15,734 bases of DNA from Patescibacteria group bacterium. Lineage in GTDB: Bacteria > Patescibacteriota > Minisyncoccia > Phycocordibacterales > UBA2100. Location of the stretch: the NCBI GenBank assembly GCA_024654485.1, contig JANLHO010000048.1, positions 1-15,734 on the forward strand, written 5' to 3'. Under the pieces are notes generated by a model. The model did no database searches. It was not told the origin of the DNA and saw only the letters and a list, made by a program, of their open reading frames with translations. This document shows, piece by piece, positions 6,234 through 12,848 of this stretch. A program made the position numbers and the translations under genes. Within the stretch, counting starts at the first letter, position 1, and the number at the start of each line of letters is the position of its first letter.

Positions 6234-7721
6234 ATGACAAAAGAAGTAACACATACAGAGAGGCCTCCGGTCGTGGCAGTGCTGGGTCACGTAGACCACG
6301 GTAAATCAACGCTTCTTGACTTCATACGGAAGTCCAACACGGTCGCGGGAGAGGCGGGCGGCATAACCCAGAGAGTGGCCGCGTACGAGGTCGTACATTC
6401 GGACGGCAAGCGCATCACGTTTATAGACACGCCCGGCCATGCGGCCTTCCAGGCGATACGCGCTCGCGGGGCTTCCGTCGCCGATATAGGAGTGCTCGTC
6501 GTGGCGGCCGACGATGGCGTAAAAGCGCAGACACTTGAAGCGCTTGAGTCCATAAAGAGCGCGGGCATCCCTTTTGTGGTCGCTATCAACAAAATAGACA
6601 AGACAGGCGCAAGCGTAGAGCGCACGCAATCTTCCCTGATGGAGAAAGGCGTGTATCTGGAAAAGCTGGGTGGCGACGTGCCGTGGACAGCTGTTTCCGC
6701 GAAGACGGGCGAAGGCGTGGAGGAGCTTTTGAACCTTATCCTGCTCGTTGCCGAACTTGAGAGCATGAAAGGCGACCCGTCCGCTCCGGCCAAAGGCTAC
6801 GTCGTGGAAGCGCATCGCGACAAGCGCCGCGGCATTGAGGCGACGCTGATAATAAAAGACGGCACCCTAAAGAGCGGCATGGCGGTCTTGGCGGGGCGCT
6901 CGGTGGCACCCGTACGAATCATGGAAGATTTTACGGGCAAGCAGCTACGGCAAGCCTCTTTCTCCACGCCCGTTTCTCTCATCGGATTTGATGAGCTGCC
7001 AGAGGCGGGCGCGGAGTTTTGCTCATATGCCAACAAGCGCGCTGCCGAAAAAGCGCGCCCAGATGTCGTAGCCTTGAGCAACGACTCATTCGCTGCCGAC
7101 CTCTCCGGCGAGATTTTCTTGATGCCCATCATAGTGCGGGCTGATTCTACCGGCTCTCTTGAAGCACTTGAGCACGAGATAGCAAAAATGGGAGACGAGC
7201 ACGCGCGCGTGCACATAGTGCAGTCCGGTATAGGGGTCATCACCGAGGGCGACGTGAAGACCGCCCTTTCGGGAGCGAGAAAGGCGGCAATAATAGGATT
7301 CAACGTGGGCGTGGACACTATCTCGGAAACACTCGCGCGTCAGCAGGGCGTCCGCGTAGAGTGCTTTGACATAATATATAAACTTACCGAGCGCCTTGAG
7401 GAGCTTCTTGTAGAGGCGCGCCCGACGCGCGTCGTGGAAGAGGTGGTGGGACGCGCGCGCGTAGTAAGACAGTTTTCCACCAGAAAGGGCACGCACGTGG
7501 TCGGAGGCAAGGTCACGGAAGGCTACCTCTCCAAGCGCGCGAAGGTGCGCGTGCTGCGCCGCAAGAGCGTCGTGGGAGAAGGCGAGATAGAGAACATTCA
7601 GACAAACAAGCAAAATGTGGACCGAGTGGACGCGCCGGGAGAATTCGGCGCGCAGATAGGATCGGTATTTGAGGTTGCCGAGGGCGACACACTTGAGTGC
7701 ATAATTTCCACCACTCTATAG
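6234..7721 (+). CDS. infB: Translation initiation factor IF-2, short form
   Basis: A 495-residue GTPase that brings initiator tRNA to the small subunit and helps subunit joining. G motifs: G1 GHVDHGKS (18-25), G2 region GGITQ (42-46), G3 DTPGH (65-69), G4 NKID (119-122), G5 SAK (155-157). The domain II barrel follows (about 185-265), then domain III (about 290-390, with SGIGVITEGDV) and the C-terminal initiator-tRNA-binding barrel (about 395-495). The GTPase begins almost at residue 10, so the long N-terminal region of most bacterial IF-2 proteins (716 aa in Bacillus subtilis, 890 in E. coli) is missing. Such short forms are known in CPR bacteria and mitochondria. No Shine-Dalgarno precedes the ATG. 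rbfA follows after 2 nt; nusA, its frequent upstream neighbour, is absent. Confidence 0.96.
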   Translation: MTKEVTHTERPPVVAVLGHVDHGKSTLLDFIRKSNTVAGEAGGITQRVAAYEVVHSDGKRITFIDTPGHAAFQAIRARGASVADIGVLVVAADDGVKAQTLEALESIKSAGIPFVVAINKIDKTGASVERTQSSLMEKGVYLEKLGGDVPWTAVSAKTGEGVEELLNLILLVAELESMKGDPSAPAKGYVVEAHRDKRRGIEATLIIKDGTLKSGMAVLAGRSVAPVRIMEDFTGKQLRQASFSTPVSLIGFDELPEAGAEFCSYANKRAAEKARPDVVALSNDSFAADLSGEIFLMPIIVRADSTGSLEALEHEIAKMGDEHARVHIVQSGIGVITEGDVKTALSGARKAAIIGFNVGVDTISETLARQQGVRVECFDIIYKLTERLEELLVEARPTRVVEEVVGRARVVRQFSTRKGTHVVGGKVTEGYLSKRAKVRVLRRKSVVGEGEIENIQTNKQNVDRVDAPGEFGAQIGSVFEVAEGDTLECIISTTL

Positions 7722-7723
7722 CC

Positions 7724-8044
7724 ATGGCTTCGCGCAGAGAGGTGCAAGTATCCGGATTGATAGCGCAGCTGGCCGCGGATTATATGGCGCGCGAATCCGG
7801 AGTGTCGGCGCTCATGACCGTGACGCGCGCGGACGTCTCCTCCGACCTCAAAAACGCGACTATCCTTTTCTCCGTCGTTCCCGCGACCCGTGAAGCCGAA
7901 GCTCTCACGTTTGCAAAACGCGCGCGTAGCGGCTTTCGCGATTATCTGCGCGCCAAAAGCTCCCTGCACCCCACCCCTATGGTGGATTTCCAGATAGACT
8001 ACGGCGAAAAAAATCGCCAGCGCATAGACGAGTTGACGCGCTAG
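7724..8044 (+). CDS. rbfA: Ribosome-binding factor A
   Basis: A 106-residue KH-like protein that binds the 30S subunit late in assembly and helps mature 16S rRNA. The family pattern is clear: an N-terminal basic helix (MASRREVQVSGLIAQLAADYMA), the TVTRADVSSDLKNATILFSVV strand-helix-strand core with the conserved S-x-DL-x-x-A, then a helix AKRARSGFRDYLRAKSSLHPTPMVDFQID ending in the usual P-x-x-x-F-x-x-D. The C-terminus stops soon after, without the tail of some family members. The ATG at 7724 lies 2 nt after the infB stop. This agrees with translational coupling, and infB-rbfA is a widely conserved pair. An in-frame ATG at 7697 inside infB is less likely. Confidence 0.92.
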   Translation: MASRREVQVSGLIAQLAADYMARESGVSALMTVTRADVSSDLKNATILFSVVPATREAEALTFAKRARSGFRDYLRAKSSLHPTPMVDFQIDYGEKNRQRIDELTR

Positions 8045-8057
8045 TAAGTAAATTGTG

Positions 8058-8141
8058 TGCCGGGGGTGGGACTCGAACCCACACGACTGTTTAGGTCCGG
8101 GGATTTTAAGTCCCCTATGTCTACCATTCCATCACCCCGGC
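8058..8141 (-). tRNA. tRNA-Leu (UAA)
   Basis: On the minus strand acceptor GCCGGGG pairs with CCCCGGC. Anticodon stem GGGGA/TCCCC holds loop CTTAAAA (anticodon TAA, 8108-8106). A long variable arm and T arm GTGGG-TTCGAGT-CCCAC follow. Class II structure fits leucine. The discriminator is A, followed by CAC, so CCA is not encoded. It converges with rbfA 13 nt away. Confidence 0.94.
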
Positions 8142-8188
8142 GAACGCGAGTAATCTTACGCTCAATTCATGTTAGAGTACACCCGTTA

Positions 8189-8260
8189 GGCCACGTGGCG
8201 AAGGGGTAACGCAGCGGTCTGCAAAACCGCTATGCGCGGGTTCGAGTCCCGCCGTGGCCT
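8189..8260 (+). tRNA. tRNA-Cys (GCA)
   Basis: Acceptor GGCCACG pairs with CGTGGCC. Anticodon stem GCGGT/ACCGC holds loop CTGCAAA (anticodon GCA, 8221-8223). T arm GCGGG-TTCGAGT-CCCGC. Discriminator U, as expected for tRNA-Cys; followed by CCG, so CCA is not encoded. It is divergent from tRNA-Leu(UAA) 47 nt away. Confidence 0.94.
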
Positions 8261-8287
8261 CCGCTGATAGCTGATTTTTGGAAATTA

Positions 8288-10885
8288 CTACCACCCCTCG
8301 CAGCCGCCGAAGAGCGAGGACAGGAGCGAGCAAGTCGGAGCTGCGCTCGGCGTCGGCTCCTCAAAGAGCGCGGTGAAGACCCCCGCCACGCGCGTGAGTA
8401 CGTCGGGCAATGTGCCGGCCGCTTGAGGCGCTCTCGCGTCTGCTCTCGGCGCGGGCGCGGCGGAGGTGGTGGCCGGCTGTGTTTGCGGTATATCCGTTAC
8501 CGATGTCTCGCCCGCGCTTGCGTCGCCGGTCGTGCCTGATGCAGTGCCGCCTTGGGTATCCGGCTGTAGCTGGGCTATGTCTTCAATCCCCTGCAAAGGA
8601 CTGTCCGGCCCGAATATGCTCGCCTGCCTGTCCGCGCCGAATGTCGCTATCTGCGGCACCGCGGATATTCCCCTGCTGACGATATCTTCAAGCGCCTTCA
8701 CCCTCGCCTCCCGCGCAGGCATCTGGGATTGGAGCGTTTCCAGCGACAGGCGGCATGTCTCGCCGCACAGGCCCACCTCCTCCACCTGCTGCCACGCAGA
8801 TATCGCGGCTTTTGCTATTTCAAAATTGCTCCTGGCCTGCTCCAGAGCCAGCCGCGCCTGCAGGAGCTCGCGCTGCGATGTTATCCATCCGCTATTGTAC
8901 GCAATGATAGATCTGTCAAAAGCGGACGCCGGCGAACCCTCCGGTGCATTGATGGCAGACACCGCAAGCGGCTCATAGGGAGTGAATGTGATTGCTGCGG
9001 GCGCCCTGCCCCGTATCGCGCTCCAAGGCTGGCCTCCGCCCGTAAGGAGCGCGGCATCAAGCGCGTAAGAATTGCCGAGCGGACCCGCGGCGGGGAGCGT
9101 CGCTCCCGCGGGACTTCCCGCGGGCGCCGACACCGCCCCCGGAGCTTCCGTACCAAGCCGCCCCGCGCGACCCACTTGCGAGCCGCTTCCGGTCTCCGTT
9201 ATCCCCGCGAAGGCCCGTATCTTCGCTATCACGTCGTCCACCGAGCCGTCAGAGGAAATAGTGGATGCCTGCCCCTCCAAGAAAGTAATGCGATTGAAAT
9301 CCGTAACGGGGATATTCGTACTCTTGGGGCTTACAGTACCGGCAGGGTCGGTCTGATAAACGGTCTGCTGCGTGTTGATGGTCGTGGAAATATCTGGTAC
9401 CACGAGCTGCGACAAATAGACTATCTGATTTATGGACTGTGATGAATTGTATACGGGAACGGGCTGCGGCTCCGGTGCGGGCTGCGGATTGAAGATATCG
9501 CCGATGAATCCCGCGATGCCGGAGAGTATTCCCCCGCCCCCTCCACCGAAGAAACCGCCGGAGTACGTCGGATACTGCGGCTGGGGCTGCGGAAAAGTCG
9601 GCTGCTGCTGCCCCGGCTGCGGCGCCGGCTGCGTCCCCGCAATAGGCCCGCCCGTCACAGGACCGCCACTGTAGGGCGGCTGATAGTCCGGCGGTCTTAC
9701 CACCGGACCTGTCCCCGGCCCAGCCTGCTGTCCCCAAGTGGCAGGAGATGATACCTGTCCCTTTCCTCCAAGAGCAGCATTGAAAGCGGAATTGGGGTCA
9801 CTGCCAGCAACCTGTATTCCTTGTCCTGCAGTAACAGGGTCTATATTGTATTTAGTGTAAAAATTGTCTAGGTTTGTTTGAGCAGTTGCTATAGCGCTCG
9901 TATTCCCGCTCGTCTGTGCGCTCTGAAGTGCCTCGCTAAGGCCCTGTTTTTCTGCAAGGAATCCGCCAGACTCATTATAGGCACCGCTAAGGGCACTTGA
10001 TTCTGGTAACGAACCAGCTGGAATGGGCACTTCCGTAAAGCCCGATATACTTCCTGAACTCTCTAATATTTTTACCACGCGCTGTTGTGCATCAGAAAAA
10101 CCTCCAGTACCAACCCCGCCGCTAATCAGCCGATTATCCTCTAGCGTTCCAACACCTGAAAAGGCCGCGACTACAGCATCTTCCTCGCCAGTCAGGGGTC
10201 TGCCTAGAGCATCTTGGACTGTCTGGAGGTTCCTAGAGTAGGCGTCCAGATTGTCGATGGTAGTCTGCGGAATAGGTGAGTAGGCACCTCGCAACGGATC
10301 ATCAAGCTCCTTTTGTAATTTGTCATACAATTTCCTTCCCTCCGCGCCGCGAGAATCACAAACCGCTTTATTTGATGAGTCAAAAGTGCATACTCTACCG
10401 CTTTCATCAATGTAGCTCACCGCATGGCATGTCTTCGGTGCTACGCAAATTCCCTGAACGATGAGCTTGTTTTCTTTATGCTGGCACGGGAAGCCGTAGA
10501 GATTGAGCTTGGGGACTTGCGGAGATACGCAAGATATTGCCATAGCTCCCGCAGCAACCTGACTAGCTGCCCTCAAGGAACCCATGTCCAAGTCCTGTGG
10601 TGGCACAATTGGTGCTGGAGCGGTGGGCGTCGTGGGCGCTATGGGCTGTGATTTTGCAGGCGGCGTATCGCAATATTTGGCGGGATACTTAGGAGCCTTT
10701 TGGCTATAGTCACGTTTTTCAGTGGTGGCTGGGCACTGCTCATCTGCCGAGTCGAGGGTCGCAGCAGCTTGCGCTGTCTGTGATGCGGGAGCGGGATACG
10801 CGCCTTGCGATGAGTCATACATGTATGAAGTGCCACCGACGAGCACCGCGAGTAGTGCAAAAGCCCAGAAACCTTTTGCCGTCAT
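8288..10885 (-). CDS. Large secreted/anchored low-complexity protein of unknown function
   Basis: An 865-residue protein I do not recognise. An N-terminal hydrophobic segment (about 5-20) suggests export or anchoring. A Pro/Thr/Ala linker (about 75-98) and a cysteine-containing module (C51, C72, C119, C134, C147, C153, C166, C176) follow. Next are Ser/Gly-rich helical regions, a Pro/Gln/Gly linker (about 385-445), a six-glycine run with a hydrophobic stretch (447-464), then a more hydrophilic second half. That half has a probable coiled coil (about 670-702), a GLCGETC pair (C707, C711) and a C-terminal TCSLLSSLFGGCEGW (C852, C862). The 12 cysteines suggest disulfides outside the cell. Base composition changes inside the gene: 9061-9120 is 75% GC, 9841-9900 is 35%. 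TATTAT lies 6 nt before the ATG, so a leaderless mRNA is possible. Confidence 0.7.
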   Translation of the reverse strand: MTAKGFWAFALLAVLVGGTSYMYDSSQGAYPAPASQTAQAAATLDSADEQCPATTEKRDYSQKAPKYPAKYCDTPPAKSQPIAPTTPTAPAPIVPPQDLDMGSLRAASQVAAGAMAISCVSPQVPKLNLYGFPCQHKENKLIVQGICVAPKTCHAVSYIDESGRVCTFDSSNKAVCDSRGAEGRKLYDKLQKELDDPLRGAYSPIPQTTIDNLDAYSRNLQTVQDALGRPLTGEEDAVVAAFSGVGTLEDNRLISGGVGTGGFSDAQQRVVKILESSGSISGFTEVPIPAGSLPESSALSGAYNESGGFLAEKQGLSEALQSAQTSGNTSAIATAQTNLDNFYTKYNIDPVTAGQGIQVAGSDPNSAFNAALGGKGQVSSPATWGQQAGPGTGPVVRPPDYQPPYSGGPVTGGPIAGTQPAPQPGQQQPTFPQPQPQYPTYSGGFFGGGGGGILSGIAGFIGDIFNPQPAPEPQPVPVYNSSQSINQIVYLSQLVVPDISTTINTQQTVYQTDPAGTVSPKSTNIPVTDFNRITFLEGQASTISSDGSVDDVIAKIRAFAGITETGSGSQVGRAGRLGTEAPGAVSAPAGSPAGATLPAAGPLGNSYALDAALLTGGGQPWSAIRGRAPAAITFTPYEPLAVSAINAPEGSPASAFDRSIIAYNSGWITSQRELLQARLALEQARSNFEIAKAAISAWQQVEEVGLCGETCRLSLETLQSQMPAREARVKALEDIVSRGISAVPQIATFGADRQASIFGPDSPLQGIEDIAQLQPDTQGGTASGTTGDASAGETSVTDIPQTQPATTSAAPAPRADARAPQAAGTLPDVLTRVAGVFTALFEEPTPSAAPTCSLLSSLFGGCEGW

Positions 10886-10945
10886 ATACCCATAATAGCA
10901 GCGATTTGATGACCGAAATGGCGCATGGTGGATAGCGTCAATTGG

Positions 10946-10954
10946 TTATCCACA
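10946..10954 (+). promoter_or_regulatory. Consensus DnaA-box 9-mer
   Basis: TTATCCACA is an exact match to the consensus DnaA box. It lies in the 170-nt gap between two divergent genes for exported proteins, upstream of the promoter at 10973. A single box does not make an origin; regulation or chance is possible. Confidence 0.3.
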
Positions 10955-10972
10955 GGTCCGGTTACATCTTCC

Positions 10973-11001
10973 TTGCAAATTCATACAAAATGTGCTTTAA
11001 T
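10973..11001 (+). promoter_or_regulatory. Predicted promoter of the 143-aa exported protein gene
   Basis: TTGCAA (10973-10978, four of six), a 17-nt spacer and TTTAAT (10996-11001, five of six to TATAAT) in an AT-rich stretch. Expected transcription start near 11008, giving a leader of about 48 nt that contains a GCCG/CGGC stem and the Shine-Dalgarno. Confidence 0.55.
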
Positions 11002-11040
11002 ATAAACTGTCGAAGAGTGCCGTGCTGTGCGGCCTTACAC

Positions 11041-11048
11041 AAAGGGAG
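11041..11048 (+). promoter_or_regulatory. Strong Shine-Dalgarno deciding the start at 11056
   Basis: AAAGGGAG with a 7-nt spacer to ATG. It selects the ATG at 11056 over an in-frame ATG at 10942. Strong Shine-Dalgarno sites are rare in this window, which makes this one informative. Confidence 0.75.
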
Positions 11049-11055
11049 TAAGAAA

Positions 11056-11487
11056 ATGCTTAAGCTTTTAGTAGCGGCCTTGATGGTCGCTTTCATGGGC
11101 GCGTCCGCGCAAGCTGATGAGAACGACGAACTCATCAATGGAATCGATTCGATTGCAACGCGGTCGAATCTTCTCCAAGCATTGGACGAATTCGATGCAC
11201 TCAGGGCATCTTGCCCGAAGCGAAGCGCCTCTCAACCATCGCAATCGCATAGTGGTTGTGAATCGGGATACAGCATGCTGATTCACGACACGAAAGCGCT
11301 GATCAACGAAATCGACGTGCATCTCGCGATGAAGAATGTTAGCGCGTCCGTCAGGAAGAGCGTAGCGCTCAAAGTGATCAACCTTAGCAGATTCAGGTCA
11401 AGAATCTTAGAGGTCAAAGCACGCGCTGCGGCAGTCAGGATCATGTTCTGGTTGCCAACGCAACAATCCTCCCTCGAGCAGGAGTGA
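11056..11487 (+). CDS. Exported protein of unknown function (143 aa)
   Basis: Encodes MLKLLVAALMVAFMGASAQA then DENDELINGID: a classic Sec signal peptide with an A-x-A cleavage site after residue 20. The mature part of about 123 residues looks largely helical, with charged and hydrophobic residues alternating (LLQALDEFDALR, KALINEIDVHLAMK, KSVALKVINLSRFRSRILEVKARAAAVRIM). It has two cysteines (C53, C68) around a Ser/Gln-rich loop, perhaps a disulfide. No family is recognised. It has its own promoter, a strong Shine-Dalgarno and an intrinsic terminator, so it appears to be a monocistronic unit. Its 5' and 3' signals resemble those of the TPR gene downstream, although the proteins are not alike. 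Confidence 0.75.
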   Translation: MLKLLVAALMVAFMGASAQADENDELINGIDSIATRSNLLQALDEFDALRASCPKRSASQPSQSHSGCESGYSMLIHDTKALINEIDVHLAMKNVSASVRKSVALKVINLSRFRSRILEVKARAAAVRIMFWLPTQQSSLEQE

Positions 11488-11517
11488 ACGGCAATGGCCG
11501 TTTCCTCCCGCTCCCCT

Positions 11518-11560
11518 CCGGCCCGTGGCGCACTTCGCGCACCGGGTCGGTTTCTTTTTT
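11518..11560 (+). terminator. Intrinsic terminator of the 143-aa gene (module copy 1)
   Basis: CCGGCCCG and CGGGTCGG form the base of a stem with a GTGGCGC/GCGCAC upper part, followed by TTTCTTTTTT. It shares the frame CGGCCCG...CGGGTCG, T run and TATGTTG with the terminator at 12596-12634. A weaker hairpin AACGGC-AATG-GCCGTT (11487-11502) sits at the stop codon. Confidence 0.75.
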
Positions 11561-11594
11561 ATGTTGTTCATGTCGGTGCCATCCCCCGCCACCC

Positions 11595-11631
11595 ATACCA
11601 ATACTTTATATTTTTTATGAAGTATTGGGAT
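11595..11631. repeat. Hairpin repeat ATCCCAATACTT, copy 1
   Basis: ATACCAATACTT (11595-11606) and AAGTATTGGGAT (11620-11631) pair with a single mismatch around a T-rich 13-nt loop. It is the same inverted repeat as at 11786-11823 and 12655-12693. It lies just after the terminator of the 143-aa gene. Confidence 0.85.
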
Positions 11632-11690
11632 AGACGGGAAAAACAGGATTGCGAGATGCCGATGATGAATCTCTCCAAGCGTTTTGTGTC

Positions 11691-11720
11691 CCTATTTTCT
11701 CACGGTCGTATAAAAATAGG
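11691..11720. repeat. Hairpin with TCACGGTCGT loop, copy 1
   Basis: CCTATTTT (11691-11698) pairs with AAAATAGG (11713-11720). The loop contains TCACGGTCGT (11700-11709). The same ten bases, on the minus strand, form the loop of the hairpin at 12781-12824, whose stem is different. Confidence 0.65.
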
Positions 11721-11785
11721 TACGATGGAATATCGCGTCGCGGTCGCGGTCGCCCTCCTGCCTTCGGCAATACACGATACTTCTA

Positions 11786-11823
11786 CATCCCAATACTTCA
11801 TATTTTTTCTAAGTATCGGGATG
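11786..11823. repeat. Hairpin repeat ATCCCAATACTT, copy 2
   Basis: CATCCCAATACTT (11786-11798) and AAGTATCGGGATG (11811-11823) form a 13-position stem with one mismatch and a 12-nt T-rich loop. It lies immediately upstream of the predicted promoter of the TPR gene. Confidence 0.85.
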
Positions 11824-11843
11824 GTAAGCGCGGCGGTGGTGAC

Positions 11844-11872
11844 TTCCCAGAGTGCATCCGGTGTGGTATAGA
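11844..11872 (+). promoter_or_regulatory. Predicted promoter of the TPR gene
   Basis: TTCCCA (11844-11849, four of six), a 17-nt spacer and TATAGA (11867-11872) preceded by TGG as an extended -10. Transcription would start near 11879, almost exactly where the structured leader begins (11881). Confidence 0.4.
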
Positions 11873-11880
11873 TTCATGAA

Positions 11881-11926
11881 GTGCGGGGCAAATCCCCGCA
11901 TGTGCCTTTCGGCACGCACCCCGCAC
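11881..11926 (+). promoter_or_regulatory. Structured leader with mutually exclusive stems before the TPR gene
   Basis: GTGCGGGG (11881-11888) can pair locally with CCCCGCA (11894-11900, 7 bp). It can also pair with CCCCGCAC (11919-11926, 8 bp), enclosing a GTGCC-TTTC-GGCAC hairpin (11902-11915). The two pairings exclude each other. The leader to the ATG would be about 107 nt. This resembles an attenuator or switch, but no known riboswitch class is recognised, and neither fold covers the Shine-Dalgarno directly. Confidence 0.45.
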
Positions 11927-11970
11927 CCTGTCCTTTTCATTCAAAAATGGTTCCGCGCGGGGCGGACCAA

Positions 11971-11977
11971 AAGGGAG
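11971..11977 (+). promoter_or_regulatory. Strong Shine-Dalgarno deciding the start at 11987
   Basis: AAGGGAG, with GGGAG 9 nt before the ATG. It selects the ATG at 11987 over an in-frame ATG at 11852. It matches the Shine-Dalgarno block of the 143-aa gene (AAAGGGAG). Confidence 0.75.
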
Positions 11978-11986
11978 ACAAAGACG

Positions 11987-12547
11987 ATGAAGCTTAAAAT
12001 CATCACGGCCATGGCGACCGCGCTTTTCGAGCTAGTCATCTTCACCTCCCCTGCGTATGCAGGGGCTGCCGACGACATCCAGCGCGGCGACTACTATGCC
12101 GCGAACGGCTATCTGGGGGCGGCCGTGCTCGCGTATACGGTCGCCATTGAGGCTGGCGACCGCAACGAGCGCATCCTCGCGCGCTTCCAGCGCGCGCGGG
12201 TCTATGTTGCCATGCAGAAGTGGAAAGCGGCCTCCGACGACTTCGGGATGGTCGTCAATGAAGAGGACGACTGGCGCAAGGCCCAGAGTGGCCTCGCGTG
12301 GTCATTGCATCAGCAGGGAAAGCAAGAGCAGGCCCTGCCGCATGCCCTCGCGGCGGTGCAACTCGCCCCAGACGATCACTACGCCTGGGACACGCTCGGA
12401 CGTATTCTGCTCGCGCTCGGCGATATACCGAACGCGGCACATGCCTTGCGTACCGCTTGGCAGACAGACCCAGAGCGAATCAAGAGCTTTAATCTGCTCA
12501 ACGAGTTCCACCTGCTACCGATGAGCATGTGGTTCGACATCGCCTGA
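11987..12547 (+). CDS. Exported TPR-repeat protein (186 aa)
   Basis: Begins MKLKIITAMATALFELVIFTSPAYAGAADD, a signal peptide with likely cleavage after AYA (residue 25). The mature protein is a tetratricopeptide array. Repeat-like helix pairs lie at about 30-58 (DIQRGDYYAANGYLGAAVLAY), 62-92, 98-131 (GLAWSLHQQGKQEQALPHAL, ending LAPDD) and 132-165 (YAWDTLGRILLALGDIPNAA, ending DPER). The alanine, glycine and proline spacing is typical of TPR. TPRs bind other proteins, so a scaffold or partner role outside the cytoplasm is likely, but the partner is unknown. GC is high (68% over 12061-12120). The gene sits in the same orientation and with the same flanking signals as the 143-aa gene, behind a structured leader. 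Confidence 0.82.
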   Translation: MKLKIITAMATALFELVIFTSPAYAGAADDIQRGDYYAANGYLGAAVLAYTVAIEAGDRNERILARFQRARVYVAMQKWKAASDDFGMVVNEEDDWRKAQSGLAWSLHQQGKQEQALPHALAAVQLAPDDHYAWDTLGRILLALGDIPNAAHALRTAWQTDPERIKSFNLLNEFHLLPMSMWFDIA

Positions 12548-12595
12548 GGGGTCTCTCGCCGGTGCTCCGATCTCGGACGCTCCCGCCTCGCTTCA

Positions 12596-12634
12596 ATCGG
12601 CCCGATGCATTTGCGCATCGGGTCGATACTTTTT
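12596..12634 (+). terminator. Intrinsic terminator of the TPR gene (module copy 2)
   Basis: A stem of 13 pairs (one G-U) between ATCGGCCCGATGC (12596-12608) and GCATCGGGTCGAT (12615-12627), with a 6-nt loop, is followed by ACTTTTTATATG. It shares CGGCCCG...CGGGTCG, the T run and TATGTTG with 11518-11566. Confidence 0.85.
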
Positions 12635-12654
12635 ATATGTTGATGTAATCCCCC

Positions 12655-12693
12655 CATCCCAATACTTTATAAAAAATAAAAAGTATTGGGATG
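12655..12693. repeat. Hairpin repeat ATCCCAATACTT, copy 3
   Basis: CATCCCAATACTTT (12655-12668) and AAAGTATTGGGATG (12680-12693) form a perfect 14-bp stem with an AT-only 11-nt loop. It lies 20 nt after the T run of the TPR gene terminator, as copy 1 lies after the first terminator. Confidence 0.9.
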
Positions 12694-12780
12694 CAGATAT
12701 TTTCCAGAGGCTTGGTGTCCTCCCCACTTCTTTCCCCTCTGTGCCTATCTCTATGCTTCTATCTATGTCTCCCCGATATT

Positions 12781-12824
12781 CCATATTCCTAAGTGCTCAC
12801 GACCGTGAAGACTTAGGAATATGG
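12781..12824. repeat. 14-bp perfect hairpin with TCACGGTCGT loop, copy 2
   Basis: CCATATTCCTAAGT (12781-12794) and ACTTAGGAATATGG (12811-12824) are perfect inverted repeats. Read on the minus strand the 16-nt loop contains TCACGGTCGT, as in the loop at 11700-11709. The loop can itself form a short TCAC/GTGA stem. Confidence 0.8.
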
Positions 12825-12848
12825 GTCGCTTACATATCATTACTTTGC

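Larger units (their letters stand above)
11488..11986. other. 499-nt gene-free stretch between the two exported-protein genes
   Basis: It contains the first terminator, hairpin copies 1 and 2, the first TCACGGTCGT hairpin, a predicted promoter and the structured leader. Open frames here (for example 11649-11879) lack ribosome sites and run through the hairpins, so I do not call them genes. Confidence 0.7.

Noticed and set aside
10886..11055. Replication origin around the DnaA box
   Set aside because: One box only, no cluster and no dnaA/dnaN neighbours.
11494..11879. Open frames between the two exported-protein genes
   Set aside because: They run through the terminator and hairpin repeats, lack ribosome sites and have no recognisable protein features.
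11595..12693. Integron attC sites
   Set aside because: The hairpins lack the GTTRRRY/RYYYAAC core motifs and no integron integrase is visible.
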